DNA from: Candidatus Paracaedibacteraceae bacterium UBA6184
GTDB lineage: Bacteria > Pseudomonadota > Alphaproteobacteria > UBA6184
DNA: 51,185 nt
NCBI GenBank assembly: GCA_002422845.1
Contig: DITM01000098.1
Location: 1 to 51,185 of the forward strand
Direction: 5' to 3'
The position numbers and the translations under genes are program-made. Numbering within the stretch: the stretch's first letter is position 1; the number at the start of each line of letters is the position of its first letter. Of the stretch, positions 43,655-51,185 are shown one piece after another. The notes beneath the pieces were generated by a model, which was given only the letters and a program-made list of their open reading frames with translations, had not been told where the DNA came from and did not search any database.

Positions 43655-43713
43655 CTGCAGCGCCCTTCGCTCCACAATGCCTCTAACGAGGCACGCAGGA
43701 GCAAACCTGCGCC
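43655..43713. repeat. Dispersed repeat C, copy 2 (after fmt)
   Basis: CTGCAGCGCCCTTCGCTCC, AATGCCTCTAACGAGGCACG, CAGGAGCAAACCTGCGCC. The loop part TGCCTC/GAGGCA differs from copy 1 (TGCCC/GGGCA) by paired changes that keep the hairpin, which suggests selection or repeated copying of the folded form. Confidence 0.8.
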
Positions 43714-43733
43714 ACAGCAACGCTGGCAACGAC

Positions 43734-45311
43734 TTAATCGTGTTCCACGGATTCCAACCTAACCTGACCTTTTTCAGTTAAATAAATCTGATGCGTGGCA
43801 ACTTCATGAATAAAGGCTCGGTTATGGCTCACAAAAATAACTGTACCAGTAAAGACCGATAATGCATTTGCCAAATTTTCACACGCTGATAAATCTAAAT
43901 GGTTGGTGGGCTCGTCTAAAAAGAGTACATTTGGACGTTTAATCAACATAGACGCCAAGGCTACACGGCTTTTTTCACCTCCCGACAAAATCTTTATTTT
44001 CTTAAAGACCGCTTCTCCTGTAAGTCCCAAACTCCCCAATAAGCTTCGCGCCTCATTTTCCGTTGCATCTCTCGAACTTTGTGTAACGTTTTCCAATATG
44101 GATAACTCTTCATTAAGCCCTTCTAAATGCTCTTGGGCAAAGTATCCCGGATTAAACTTTCCACCCAAAGAAACTGTACCCTCGACGGCTGGATGCTTGC
44201 CTAAAAGTGTTTTAAGCAATGTAGACTTTCCCAGTCCATTGGCTCCCAGTATACCGATCTTTTGCCCCCTTAAAATAGTAAACGACATAGCGCGCGTTAA
44301 GGGTTTATCATATCCAATTCGCAAATCTTCTACCTTCATGACTTCTTTTGAGGATGGGTATGGGTTGCGTAATGATAGACTCATTGTGTCCTTCATCTCA
44401 TCAATCTCAACAGAGTCTTCCAACATACGAAGGCGTGAAAGCATCTTCAGTCGTGACTGAACTTGTTTTGCTTTTGTTGGGGTTGCCCTAAACGTATTTA
44501 CGAATTTTTCAATATGCTCCGCCTGCAAACGAAGTTGTTTTGCCATGTGATCTTGTTGAGATTGCTTCAGTGCAAAGGATTCTAAAAAAGCATCAAAGTT
44601 CCCAACATACGGTGTCATTTCACCTTGCTTCAAATGTAAAACATGGGTTGATAGGCGATTCAAAAGATCTTTATCATGCGACACAAACAGAATCGTTCCT
44701 TCGAATTTTTTTAAATACTCTTCAAACCAAAGAATGGTGGGTAAATCTAAATGGTTGGTGGGCTCGTCAAGAATCAAAAAATTAGGCTTGTTTAAAAGCA
44801 TCTTTACAAATTCTAACCGCATCCGCCACCCACCCGACAGAATATCTACCGGCGCATCAAATTGCTCTTCTTTAAACCCAAGCCCTTGTAAAATTTTCTT
44901 GGTATCATCAACAACTCGATATCCCCCCATATCTTGGAACTGCTGTTCAAGGCGCTCATACCGATCAAAAATTTTCTGATCACAATCTATTGCCATTTGC
45001 TCAAGAATCGCATCACGCTCTTCGATCACCGCATTTAAATCCAAAGCCCCACTTAAGGCTTCAGCCAAAATAGTATCTTTAGGTGTGGGGTTGGCAATTT
45101 GAGGAAGATAGCCTAAGCGCAGCGCCTTTGGCTTAATCATTGAACCTTCATAGTCATTATCAAGACCACACAATATGTTCAAAAGAGTCGTTTTTCCTGC
45201 ACCATTATTACCAATCAGAGCAATACGCCCCTGACTTGGACAGTGATATGAAATGCTTTTTAAAAGGGTGTTTCGACCATACGCTTTAGAAATATTTTGC
45301 AATAAAATCAC
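43734..45311 (-). CDS. ABC-F family ATPase (YheS/Uup-like)
   Basis: A 525-residue soluble protein with two ABC domains and no TM segments. Domain 1: Walker A GNNGAGKTT, signature LSGGWRMRL, Walker B FLILDEPTNHLDL. Linker: FVNTFRATPTKAKQVQSRLK (about 268-287), typical of ABC-F proteins that reach the ribosomal P-site. Domain 2: GANGLGKST, LSGGEKSRVALA, VLFLDEPTNHLDL. The linker and SGGWRMRLEF text are closest in my memory to YheS, but the C-terminal extension of E. coli YheS is missing. ABC-F proteins act on ribosomes (relief of stalling or antibiotic protection). Which role applies cannot be told. Confidence 0.88.
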   Translation of the reverse strand: MILLQNISKAYGRNTLLKSISYHCPSQGRIALIGNNGAGKTTLLNILCGLDNDYEGSMIKPKALRLGYLPQIANPTPKDTILAEALSGALDLNAVIEERDAILEQMAIDCDQKIFDRYERLEQQFQDMGGYRVVDDTKKILQGLGFKEEQFDAPVDILSGGWRMRLEFVKMLLNKPNFLILDEPTNHLDLPTILWFEEYLKKFEGTILFVSHDKDLLNRLSTHVLHLKQGEMTPYVGNFDAFLESFALKQSQQDHMAKQLRLQAEHIEKFVNTFRATPTKAKQVQSRLKMLSRLRMLEDSVEIDEMKDTMSLSLRNPYPSSKEVMKVEDLRIGYDKPLTRAMSFTILRGQKIGILGANGLGKSTLLKTLLGKHPAVEGTVSLGGKFNPGYFAQEHLEGLNEELSILENVTQSSRDATENEARSLLGSLGLTGEAVFKKIKILSGGEKSRVALASMLIKRPNVLFLDEPTNHLDLSACENLANALSVFTGTVIFVSHNRAFIHEVATHQIYLTEKGQVRLESVEHD

Positions 45312-45620
45312 TTTGAAGTCCTTAATAGGTGAAAACTTGAAATCAATAGTTCGCAGATTTTACCACATTTGTAAATATAGCCCAACATATAATACCAACC
45401 TCACTCAACCCTCTCCACTTTTTTAAAGCAAAAAAAGATCTAGGCTAAACTGTTTATAGCGCCTCTCGCAAAACTTTAGGGCTTGCCCTCAAGATGGATA
45501 GCAGCAATAGCGGCAAATGAAATCTATACCTATTAAGCCGTGCGATCCAAAGAAAAAATCCCGTAACACTCGGTTGCTTTCGGCCAAGATAGGGATTTTA
45601 ACGCTGCGCTTTTACCTCAG
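45312..45620. other. Intergenic gap, one terminator-like hairpin
   Basis: About 310 bases without a credible gene. On the minus strand AAAATCCC and GGGATTTTTT (45550-45602) enclose a 30-base region with an inner CTTGG/CCGAG pair, a plausible terminator for the Tim44-like gene. At about 45462-45510 the minus strand reads FAAIAAIHLEGKP before a stop, which could be the end of a lost transposase, but this is too short to claim. Confidence 0.5.
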
Positions 45621-46187
45621 CTAAGCAGCACTAATCGTCATTATTTCTTTCAGAATCCACGTCGGATCTTCGCTCTCTAAATCTCGTGCGAACACCCAAT
45701 CTTCTAATCGTTGGGCATCTTTTACAGTCGATTTAAACTGTACAGTAATCGACGCATTTGGAATGTCGACCTCTGCTCCAACAATATCGGCAGCGATAAC
45801 TTTAATGCGAAAACGTTCTAAGGGTGGCAGCTGACTTAAATAAGCTTTTACAGCAGGGGTGATATAGCTTTGAATTTTATCTAAATCACCTTGAAACGCA
45901 TGACTTAATATTAACTCATAAGCGCCCTCTGCCCCTTCCAAAAAATCTTTAAAATCAAACGTTGGATCTTTTAACAAAATGGCAGAAAATGCAGGTTTCA
46001 AGAATAAAGGAATGTTATATCGACGCAACAACTGATCCAGTTTATCACGTGAATTTACTTTTTGAATAGCAGGTTTGGGTACATCAGAAACAACCTTCTG
46101 AGGGATAGGACCGTCATCACGCCCTAACACGGTATACAATCGATAACACAACCCGATTGCAATAATTGCAAAAACAATAATATCCAT
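45621..46187 (-). CDS. Tim44-like domain protein (TimA)
   Basis: A 188-residue protein with an N-terminal TM anchor (DIIVFAIIAIGLCYRLYTVL) and a Tim44-like/TIM44 C-terminal domain: DPTFDFKDFLEGAEGAYELI, LDKIQSYITPAVKAYLSQLP, RFRIKVIAADIVGAEVDIPN, then ITVQFKSTVKDA and a final WVFARDLESEDPTWILKEI. Alphaproteobacterial members are regarded as relatives of the mitochondrial Tim44 import protein, and their bacterial role is not well defined. It lies 13 bases after a tRNA gene on the same strand. Confidence 0.88.
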   Translation of the reverse strand: MDIIVFAIIAIGLCYRLYTVLGRDDGPIPQKVVSDVPKPAIQKVNSRDKLDQLLRRYNIPLFLKPAFSAILLKDPTFDFKDFLEGAEGAYELILSHAFQGDLDKIQSYITPAVKAYLSQLPPLERFRIKVIAADIVGAEVDIPNASITVQFKSTVKDAQRLEDWVFARDLESEDPTWILKEIMTISAA

Positions 46188-46200
46188 AATCGCTCCACGA

Positions 46201-46277
46201 TGGTGGGCCTGGCAGGAATCGAACCCGCGACATCACCGTTATGAGCGGCGTGTTCTAACCATCTGAACTACAGGCCC
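46201..46277 (-). tRNA. tRNA with anticodon CAU, most likely tRNA-Ile2
   Basis: A complete 77-base tRNA with encoded CCA. The acceptor is GGGCCTG/CAGGCCC and the anticodon loop CTCATAA gives anticodon CAT. The T-loop is TTCGATT. The acceptor G1-C72 pair rules out an initiator. Pairs C4-G69 and C5-G68 are those recognised by TilS in tRNA-Ile2, so an isoleucine tRNA whose C34 becomes lysidine is favoured over elongator tRNA-Met. The amino acid is inferred. Confidence 0.9.
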
Positions 46278-46355
46278 ACATATAAGTTACGTTTTTTTAT
46301 AAAAAAGTCAAGACTGATCATATAAAAATTAATACAAATTTTAATGCAAAAAAAC

Positions 46356-46384
46356 TTGACATTTGTGCATTCCGACCTTAATAA
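46356..46384 (+). promoter_or_regulatory. Sigma-70-type promoter for the OTU-like gene
   Basis: TTGACA (46356-46361), a 17-base spacer, and TAATAA (46379-46384) upstream of the ATG at 46418. The -35 is perfect; the -10 differs from consensus at two positions. Confidence 0.65.
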
Positions 46385-46417
46385 AGTACTATGATTATAA
46401 TCCAAGGAAATATCACA

Positions 46418-47545
46418 ATGAAACTACAGGCCTTAATAACTGCAACCCTTGTCGGATACACTTCAATAATACACGGAGCCGACTCATTTAATACAGAGGT
46501 CATGGCCACTCAAATTTCCAATAACGTTGTACTTTTACGACATCTTGCAGAATTCTCAGGCGATCCAGTCACTGCTAATTTAGGCGGAAACTCAGTGATG
46601 GTGCACTCCGTACTCGCAACTCTAACGCCATTTGAATTAAGGAAAATGTCATCTTTAATTTCTGCAGAGCTCGGAAAAAATACTCCGGCAGCATCTTCAG
46701 ATCCAATGGTTGTTTATCAAGATTTAGCGCCCTCAAACCATTCTCCATCATCACCGCTTACAGATATTGCAAAAATCATTGCATCAGACTCAGACTCAGA
46801 CTACTTAGCCGCTTTATTGAACCTTTGCAATGCCCAAGCAAGTGTCATGGATTACATTGGAAAAAATGATAAAGTTCAAGCCGCTTTGGCTACTTTAAGC
46901 ATTATGCAATTAGAACTATTGGCAAAAACCCTAACGAATCCAAAAGAAAAGACAGCAGTAGACGCGGCTATTAAAAAAATAAAAGAAACTGCAACATCCG
47001 CTTCACGACCCTCTGCAGCTTCGGCAATACCTAATACTAATGCTCTCCTAAAAGGACGCAAACAGTATGATTTAGAAGGACACAAAGTCGCACATTTTAA
47101 AACAGCTGCTCTTGGCGATTGTGGCCTACTATCATTGCCAGTAAGTATCACCAGAGACGAAGCTAGAAAACTTATTGAACAATACCTAGCTGAAAATCGT
47201 TTTGACACAACAGATGCTGACTATTTAAGAACTCAACATCATTTTTTACAAAATATAGGGGAAAGCTTAGCACACAAACATCTTAAATTAATCGGATTCG
47301 CTCTAGGATTTAATGTACGCTTTTTTACAGATTTTGATGGTGTCTTAATCGAAGATACTGACTCTCAAATTAAATCTGCAAAAACAGGATTAACAGACGT
47401 TTACATCCTTGATCTATCCGCTCGTGGTTTTGGACACTTCGAACCTTTGGTTCCAACAACAAGTGTTGCAGCTTTAGAAAAAGCCCTCAGAACAGAAAAT
47501 GAAAAAGCCGCTGCAGAAGCAGCGCACAAGCGCAAATATCAATAA
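46418..47545 (+). CDS. Secreted protein with an OTU-like cysteine protease domain
   Basis: About 375 residues. The start at 46418 is preferred because AAGGA lies nine bases upstream and a signal peptide begins there (KLQALITATLVGYTSIIHGA). A helical middle of ~170 residues follows. The C-terminal part, about 210-355, fits the OTU plan: HFKTAALGDCGLLSL has a GDC-L core like the OTU DGNC-F loop, a helical part contains RDEARKLIEQYLAENRFD and FLQNIGESLAHKHLKLIGFA, and VYILDLSARGFGHFEPL gives the late His after a strand as in OTU ...HYxxL. The usual first Asp of DGxC is Leu here. OTU proteins remove ubiquitin; bacterial ones are host-directed effectors. Assigned by pattern. Confidence 0.55.
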   Translation: MKLQALITATLVGYTSIIHGADSFNTEVMATQISNNVVLLRHLAEFSGDPVTANLGGNSVMVHSVLATLTPFELRKMSSLISAELGKNTPAASSDPMVVYQDLAPSNHSPSSPLTDIAKIIASDSDSDYLAALLNLCNAQASVMDYIGKNDKVQAALATLSIMQLELLAKTLTNPKEKTAVDAAIKKIKETATSASRPSAASAIPNTNALLKGRKQYDLEGHKVAHFKTAALGDCGLLSLPVSITRDEARKLIEQYLAENRFDTTDADYLRTQHHFLQNIGESLAHKHLKLIGFALGFNVRFFTDFDGVLIEDTDSQIKSAKTGLTDVYILDLSARGFGHFEPLVPTTSVAALEKALRTENEKAAAEAAHKRKYQ

Positions 47546-47549
47546 CCCT

Positions 47550-47586
47550 CCAATAAAAAAGCCCACTGCAATAGTGGGCTTTTTTA
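47550..47586 (+). terminator. Intrinsic terminator
   Basis: AAAAAAGCCCACT-GCAAT-AGTGGGCTTTTTT directly after the OTU-like gene, which is therefore a single-gene transcript with its own promoter and terminator. Confidence 0.9.
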
Positions 47587-47649
47587 TTCTTTACACTTTG
47601 CCGTTTGTAAAAAAACAAGATTAATCTCCTGCAATTTATACTAAAATCA

Positions 47650-47678
47650 TTGCTTTTTAGGCTTGTTTTTACTATAAT
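47650..47678 (+). promoter_or_regulatory. Sigma-70-type promoter for the symporter gene
   Basis: TTGCTT (47650-47655), 17-base spacer, perfect TATAAT (47673-47678), 24 bases before the ATG at 47702. Confidence 0.6.
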
Positions 47679-47701
47679 TTCTTTAATTTTTGGAATATCC
47701 C

Positions 47702-48871
47702 ATGCGTATAAAGTTGCCCTTTGTGATTATCGCAATTCTTGTTGGCGTTTACTTGTTTGGAAACAGCGTTGATGCCTCCATTGTAACTTTTTTTTATACG
47801 ATTAGCTCTCTGATCAAAGAAATTTTAGTTTTGGTGCTTCCTATCGTTATTTTCATTTTCATGACGGCGTTTCTTGTTGAATTCAATTCAGGGGTCATCT
47901 TATTTGTTACTGGGCTTATTGGGTGCATTATTGCGTCCAACACTGTGGTGACATTTTATTCCTATGGTATGTTTAGCCTGTTGCATCCTTTAATTATTGA
48001 TACCACTCAACATACATTAAACTTGACGGCAACCACTTCTATTAACGCAATGTTTTGGCTTCCCATAAAAAAGATCGTTGATAACAACATCGCATTATTA
48101 GCCGGTCTCGCCGTGGGAATTATATTAGCATTTCTTCAAAATCAACGCCTGATTACCGGGTTTAAAAAAGCACGAGAAACCTCAGTTCGAATTCTCAGAA
48201 AAACACTCACTCCCATCATTCCATTATTCATTTTTGGATTCATGCTAAAATTGCAAAAAGAAGACTTACTGGAACAAATGATTGTTGTCTACGGCAAAGT
48301 ATTTATCGTTATATTGATTACGATGATCCTTTACATCACCGTAATGTATACCATCCTAGCTAAGGGAAATATTGTCAAAGCTTATAAAACCATGCAAGCA
48401 TTCTTTCCTGCTGCGATTACGGCATTTTCAACCATGTCCAGTATGGCTGCATACCCTACAACACTAGACTGCGCACACAAAACATCCAACAATATTCGCC
48501 TGACTCAAGGTATTTTAACATCCACCGTCAACATCCATTTAATGGGCGTTGGAATTGCGATCCCCATTATGGCAATGACTGTGATGATGTATTTTGGACA
48601 GCCATTCCCGTCCCTTTGGTCGTACTCTGTGTTTGCATTCTTTTTGATTATGGCTAAATTTACAGTGGCTGCAATCCCCGGCGGCAGCGTTGTGATTGCG
48701 ATCCCTATTTTGCAAGATCATTTAGGATTCACTCCTGAAATGTCAGCCCTCATGATGTCATTGTATGTTCTTGTTGATCCTTTTAGCACCACAACAAACG
48801 TATTCGGCAACGGTGCATTTTCACTGATGATGACTAAACTGTTCTCCCCGATGTTTAAGCATAAAACTTAA
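47702..48871 (+). CDS. Dicarboxylate/amino acid:cation symporter (SDF family)
   Basis: A 389-residue membrane protein of the sodium:dicarboxylate (DAACS) family. Eight TM helices and two re-entrant loops are suggested: KEILVLVLPIVIFIFMTAFL early, AFFPAAITAFSTMSSMAAYP (HP1-like Ser-rich loop), then LTQGILTSTVNIHLMGVGIA, and AIPGGSVVIAIPILQDHLGF (HP2-like). The late DPFSTTTNVFGNGAFSLMMT has the family's D-x3-T-x2-N-x2-G. It probably imports C4-dicarboxylates or amino acids, which fits a host-dependent cell. The ATG at 47702 is used. The sequence is somewhat diverged (no typical NMDG; it has NIHLMG instead), so specificity is open. Confidence 0.85.
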   Translation: MRIKLPFVIIAILVGVYLFGNSVDASIVTFFYTISSLIKEILVLVLPIVIFIFMTAFLVEFNSGVILFVTGLIGCIIASNTVVTFYSYGMFSLLHPLIIDTTQHTLNLTATTSINAMFWLPIKKIVDNNIALLAGLAVGIILAFLQNQRLITGFKKARETSVRILRKTLTPIIPLFIFGFMLKLQKEDLLEQMIVVYGKVFIVILITMILYITVMYTILAKGNIVKAYKTMQAFFPAAITAFSTMSSMAAYPTTLDCAHKTSNNIRLTQGILTSTVNIHLMGVGIAIPIMAMTVMMYFGQPFPSLWSYSVFAFFLIMAKFTVAAIPGGSVVIAIPILQDHLGFTPEMSALMMSLYVLVDPFSTTTNVFGNGAFSLMMTKLFSPMFKHKT

Positions 48872-48961
48872 CACAACAGGATCCTTCTCGCTGCCATCTA
48901 AAATAATTTTAGATCAACACGAAAAATCTCCTGAAGGAACTTTTCTTCATTTCCGTTTACA

Positions 48962-49319
48962 TTATTCAGTCTTATTCGCATTAGCATCTTCGATCAAATG
49001 AAGCAGGGCTCAGCTAAATCGTCACTATTTCCAAACCCAATATTTGCCTTTAATGCATTTGATTTTATGTGTTCTAACGCAATCTAATGTCGCCATCATC
49101 TGCCACAAAAGGTCAGAATCTGTTACTATCTTATAGCTCTCTTTTTGAAGATCAATAGCGATTTTAGGATCCTTTTCTCTTAGTGCTAATTCATATCGGG
49201 CTAGTCATCTTGCTTGGCATTATTCCTTCTTCATCAGGTAAAGCTGATGCTGTAGTAAAGCGTGTCAAGCCTAACATTAACGATAGCCCTACTGTATTTA
49301 AAAGTTTTCTCTTAGTCAA
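48962..49319 (-). pseudogene. Secreted protein gene with several frameshifts
   Basis: From a TTG at 49319 the sequence reads a signal peptide (TKRKLLNTVGLSLMLGLTRF) and PDEEGIMPSKMTS. The text then continues in other frames as ARYELALREKDPKIAIDLQK, SDLLWQMMATLDCVRTHKIK, then NALKANIGFGNSDDLAE and LLHLIEDANANKTE, ending at a TAA at 48962. At least three shifts (near 49200, 49065 and 49005) are needed, so the gene is dead. The ancestor was a secreted helical protein of about 120 residues. The surrounding gap (48872-49638) otherwise shows only a REP palindrome near 49431-49447 (GGCAACGTGACGTTGCA). Confidence 0.6.
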
Positions 49320-49638
49320 CTTTGACTCTTTTTTTTGAAAATCGAATAATCCCAATTTAGCCCTAGATTATATCCCATGTGTTCTGACACATTTGGGTTA
49401 GCCCCCAACTCCGAATCTCTGCGGCTCAAGGCAACGTGACGTTGCACTCAGTATGCGGCAGTTAACGATACAAATCGCTCTGCAATATACCCTTCGTTAA
49501 AGAAAATGAGATTTTCAAGTTATTGATGATGAAGTCAGTCCGCTTTATAACGTGTACCCAGAACACATCGAATATAACTCAATCAACAACAATTCTCAGG
49601 GCGCCCCCCCCCTTCTTCAGTCTCAAAAACATGCTTAT

Positions 49639-49667
49639 TTGACTTTTTGACAAAAGCACTGTATACT
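49639..49667 (+). promoter_or_regulatory. Sigma-70-type promoter for the TPR-like gene
   Basis: TTGACT (49639-49644), 17-base spacer, TATACT (49662-49667), 28 bases before the ATG at 49695. TAGGAG lies eight bases before that ATG. Confidence 0.75.
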
Positions 49668-49694
49668 CATTATATGAATTATAGGAGCTACATT

Positions 49695-51069
49695 ATGAAA
49701 CACGTACTTCAATCACTACTAATGACAACAGTACTTACCTTACCCACTGCTTTCGCTACAGATCAAATGCCTGGTTTCAATGAATCAACAACTAATGCTC
49801 TTGCAACAGCCGAATCAAATCCTAAACTTTCTTTAACAGCTCAGATTCAGAGCATGCTTATAAACGATCCACTTGATAAGATATTGAATACCGCCTTTAC
49901 AACAGAGCTTTGGCAAAAGAAGATCAGTGATGATGAACATAAAGCTCTTGTTACTTTCATTAAAGGATCAATAACTTCTAACACTCGCCGATTTATATTA
50001 GAAGGCATATTACCCAACGCAAGCCCATATGCTCGTTTATGGGCAGCACAGTCATTAAAAGCTCTTGGATCGAAATATCATGACAGAGCCGCAGTACTCT
50101 TTGAAAAATCTGCAGATTATCCAACTCCAGGCTCAGGTATGGTTGCTAATATTCTAACGGCAGCAGATGCATTAAAACAACTTGGACTCGCTGACAGAGC
50201 TTTAACACTCTATAAAAAAGCGGCTGATTATCCAACTGACACTGTTCAAGACACTCGATCTGTAACAGATAATTTAAAAGCTCTTGGACTCACTGACAGA
50301 GCTGCAGAAGTCTACGAACGATTTGCAAATAGAGATAAGATAGAATATTCTAATCTTCAATGGGCAGCACATGGATTAGCCGGTCTTGGATCGAAATATC
50401 ATGACAGATCCGCAGTACTCTTTGAACTAAGTGCCAATAAGCTAAATGTAAAACCATATCAAATTATATTTGCAGCAGACGGATTACGCAAAGTTACCCT
50501 CACACAAAGAGCCGCTGCAGTCTATAAAAAAGCTACAGATCATCTTGATGCAACTCCCATCTGATCGTGAATCGGCAGCAAACAGCTTAATAAAACTTGG
50601 ATCTAAATACTATGCAGAAGCCGCAATACTCTATGAAAAATGTGCAAATCATCCAACTGCAAAACTAGATGATATTCGAGATGCAGCAGATGGATTACGC
50701 GATCTTGGATATAAATATCGTGAAACATCAGTTAAACGTACCCAAATTCATGATAGTGCTCGAAGACTCTATGAACGATTAGCAACTCATGTAGGAGAAA
50801 CAGCAAAGGATAAGCTCCTTAAAGCATCAGGATCCAGTAATCTTGGATCTTTATCTCCATCAGGATCTGCTGAAAGTGCTAAGTATTATCAAACAGCCGC
50901 AGAACTCTATGAACGAGCTGCATATAATAAAACTGCAACACCAACTATTATTCACATTGCAGTAGAGGCATTAAAAGAACTTGGGTCTAAATATCCTGAT
51001 GGATCTGATAAACGTAAAGAATATATGGACAGAGCAACCGCTTTGCGTAGTAGATTTGGATATAATTAA
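49695..51069 (+). pseudogene. Secreted TPR-like repeat protein, one frameshift
   Basis: From the ATG at 49695 a signal peptide (KHVLQSLLMTTVLTLPTAFA) leads into tandem ~34-residue helical repeats of the form LKALGSKYHDRAAVLFEKSA, ALKQLGLADRALTLYKKAAD, LKALGLTDRAAEVYERFANR, GLAGLGSKYHDRSAVLFELS. The frame ends at 50562-50564 after KKATDHLDATPI. The next frame (from about 50550) carries on with SLIKLGSKYYAEAAILYEKC, GLRDLGYKYRET, YYQTAAELYERAAY and ALKELGSKYPDGS to 51069. The repeats match across the break, so the ancestral protein had about 457 residues. A working 289-residue product may still be made. TPR/Sel1-like repeats bind proteins; partner unknown. Confidence 0.65.
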
Positions 51070-51082
51070 ACATACATTGTTC

Positions 51083-51110
51083 TTGACACTTCAAAATCAC
51101 TTTGTATACT
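51083..51110 (+). promoter_or_regulatory. Sigma-70-type promoter after the TPR-like gene
   Basis: TTGACA (51083-51088), 16-base spacer, TATACT (51105-51110). A terminator begins only 17 bases further on, so transcripts would be ~45 bases unless the terminator is passed. Confidence 0.55.
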
Positions 51111-51126
51111 AATAACTAGAATTGCG

Positions 51127-51163
51127 AAAAGGCTATCCACTGTTTGGTGGATAGCCTTTTTTC
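51127..51163 (+). terminator. Intrinsic terminator
   Basis: AAAAGGCTATCCAC-TGTTTG-GTGGATAGCCTTTTTT, a 10-base GC-rich stem with A and T runs on both sides. It ends the TPR-like gene and could work in both directions. Confidence 0.9.
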
Positions 51164-51185
51164 GTTCTATGTCTTTGAATCTTTC

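Noticed and set aside
45462..45510. An insertion sequence in the gap before the Tim44-like gene.
   Set aside because: Only about 13 residues look transposase-like and no terminal inverted repeats were found.
46201..46277. Initiator tRNA-Met.
   Set aside because: It has a G1-C72 pair and lacks the initiator features; CAU anticodon with C4-G69 and C5-G68 fits tRNA-Ile2 better.

Overview
The window looks like an AT-rich chromosome segment of an intracellular alphaproteobacterium, most likely of the Holosporales type (Caedibacter, Paracaedibacter or Odyssella relatives). This is inferred from the gene set: RpoH with an RpoH box, short type-2 ProRS, ParE, an ssb-gyrA pair, a Tim44-like protein, YbaB-RecR-TatD, LolC/E-LolD-RecG and PepA-HolC. 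No 16S rRNA gene is present to settle it. Housekeeping genes look intact. Between them lie decayed genes, short dispersed repeats and about twenty genes for exported proteins of unknown function.

Layout. 1-8.2 kb: end of tRNA-Leu(GAG), rpoH, an Smr protein, parE, and a run of broken genes (small secreted protein, DUF3916-like, Nudix, esterase), then a secreted protein and a methyltransferase. 8.4-13.7 kb: overlapping operon proS-lolC/E-lolD-recG. 13.8-30.1 kb: remnant of a GTA/HK97-type phage cluster read on the minus strand (portal, protease, capsid, connector fragment, head closure, tail genes, SleB-type lysin, 3-TM holin), interrupted at nearly every seam by small secreted-protein genes. 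30.5-32.3 kb: ybaB-recR-tatD. 32.4-34.2 kb: a minus-strand prfH-rtcB2 ribosome-repair pair followed by repeats. 34.7-38.2 kb: MBL hydrolase, pepA, holC and a secreted protein. 38.2-41.5 kb: ssb-gyrA. 41.6-51.2 kb: a secreted Rpn-like protein, fmt, an ABC-F ATPase, a Tim44-like protein, tRNA(CAU), a secreted OTU-like protein, an SDF symporter, a decayed secreted gene and a frameshifted TPR-like secreted protein.

The most interesting part is the phage remnant. Between prohead protease and capsid lie five intact signal-peptide genes and one broken one on the same strand. The first (27534-28049) has a segment that reads like a ubiquitin-like domain. The other four intact ones show a weaker but similar order of strands and helix, so they may be divergent secreted beta-grasp proteins. 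Elsewhere there is a secreted protein with an OTU-protease-like pattern. Together they suggest, without proving, effectors aimed at a eukaryotic ubiquitin system, carried by a degenerate GTA-like locus. The phage genes are visibly decaying: two adjacent tail genes each carry one in-frame TGA, and the capsid is fused out of frame to a connector fragment, so particle production is unlikely.

Limits: family calls come from reading motifs by eye, with no database search. Several frameshifts sit in or near homopolymers and could be assembly errors.
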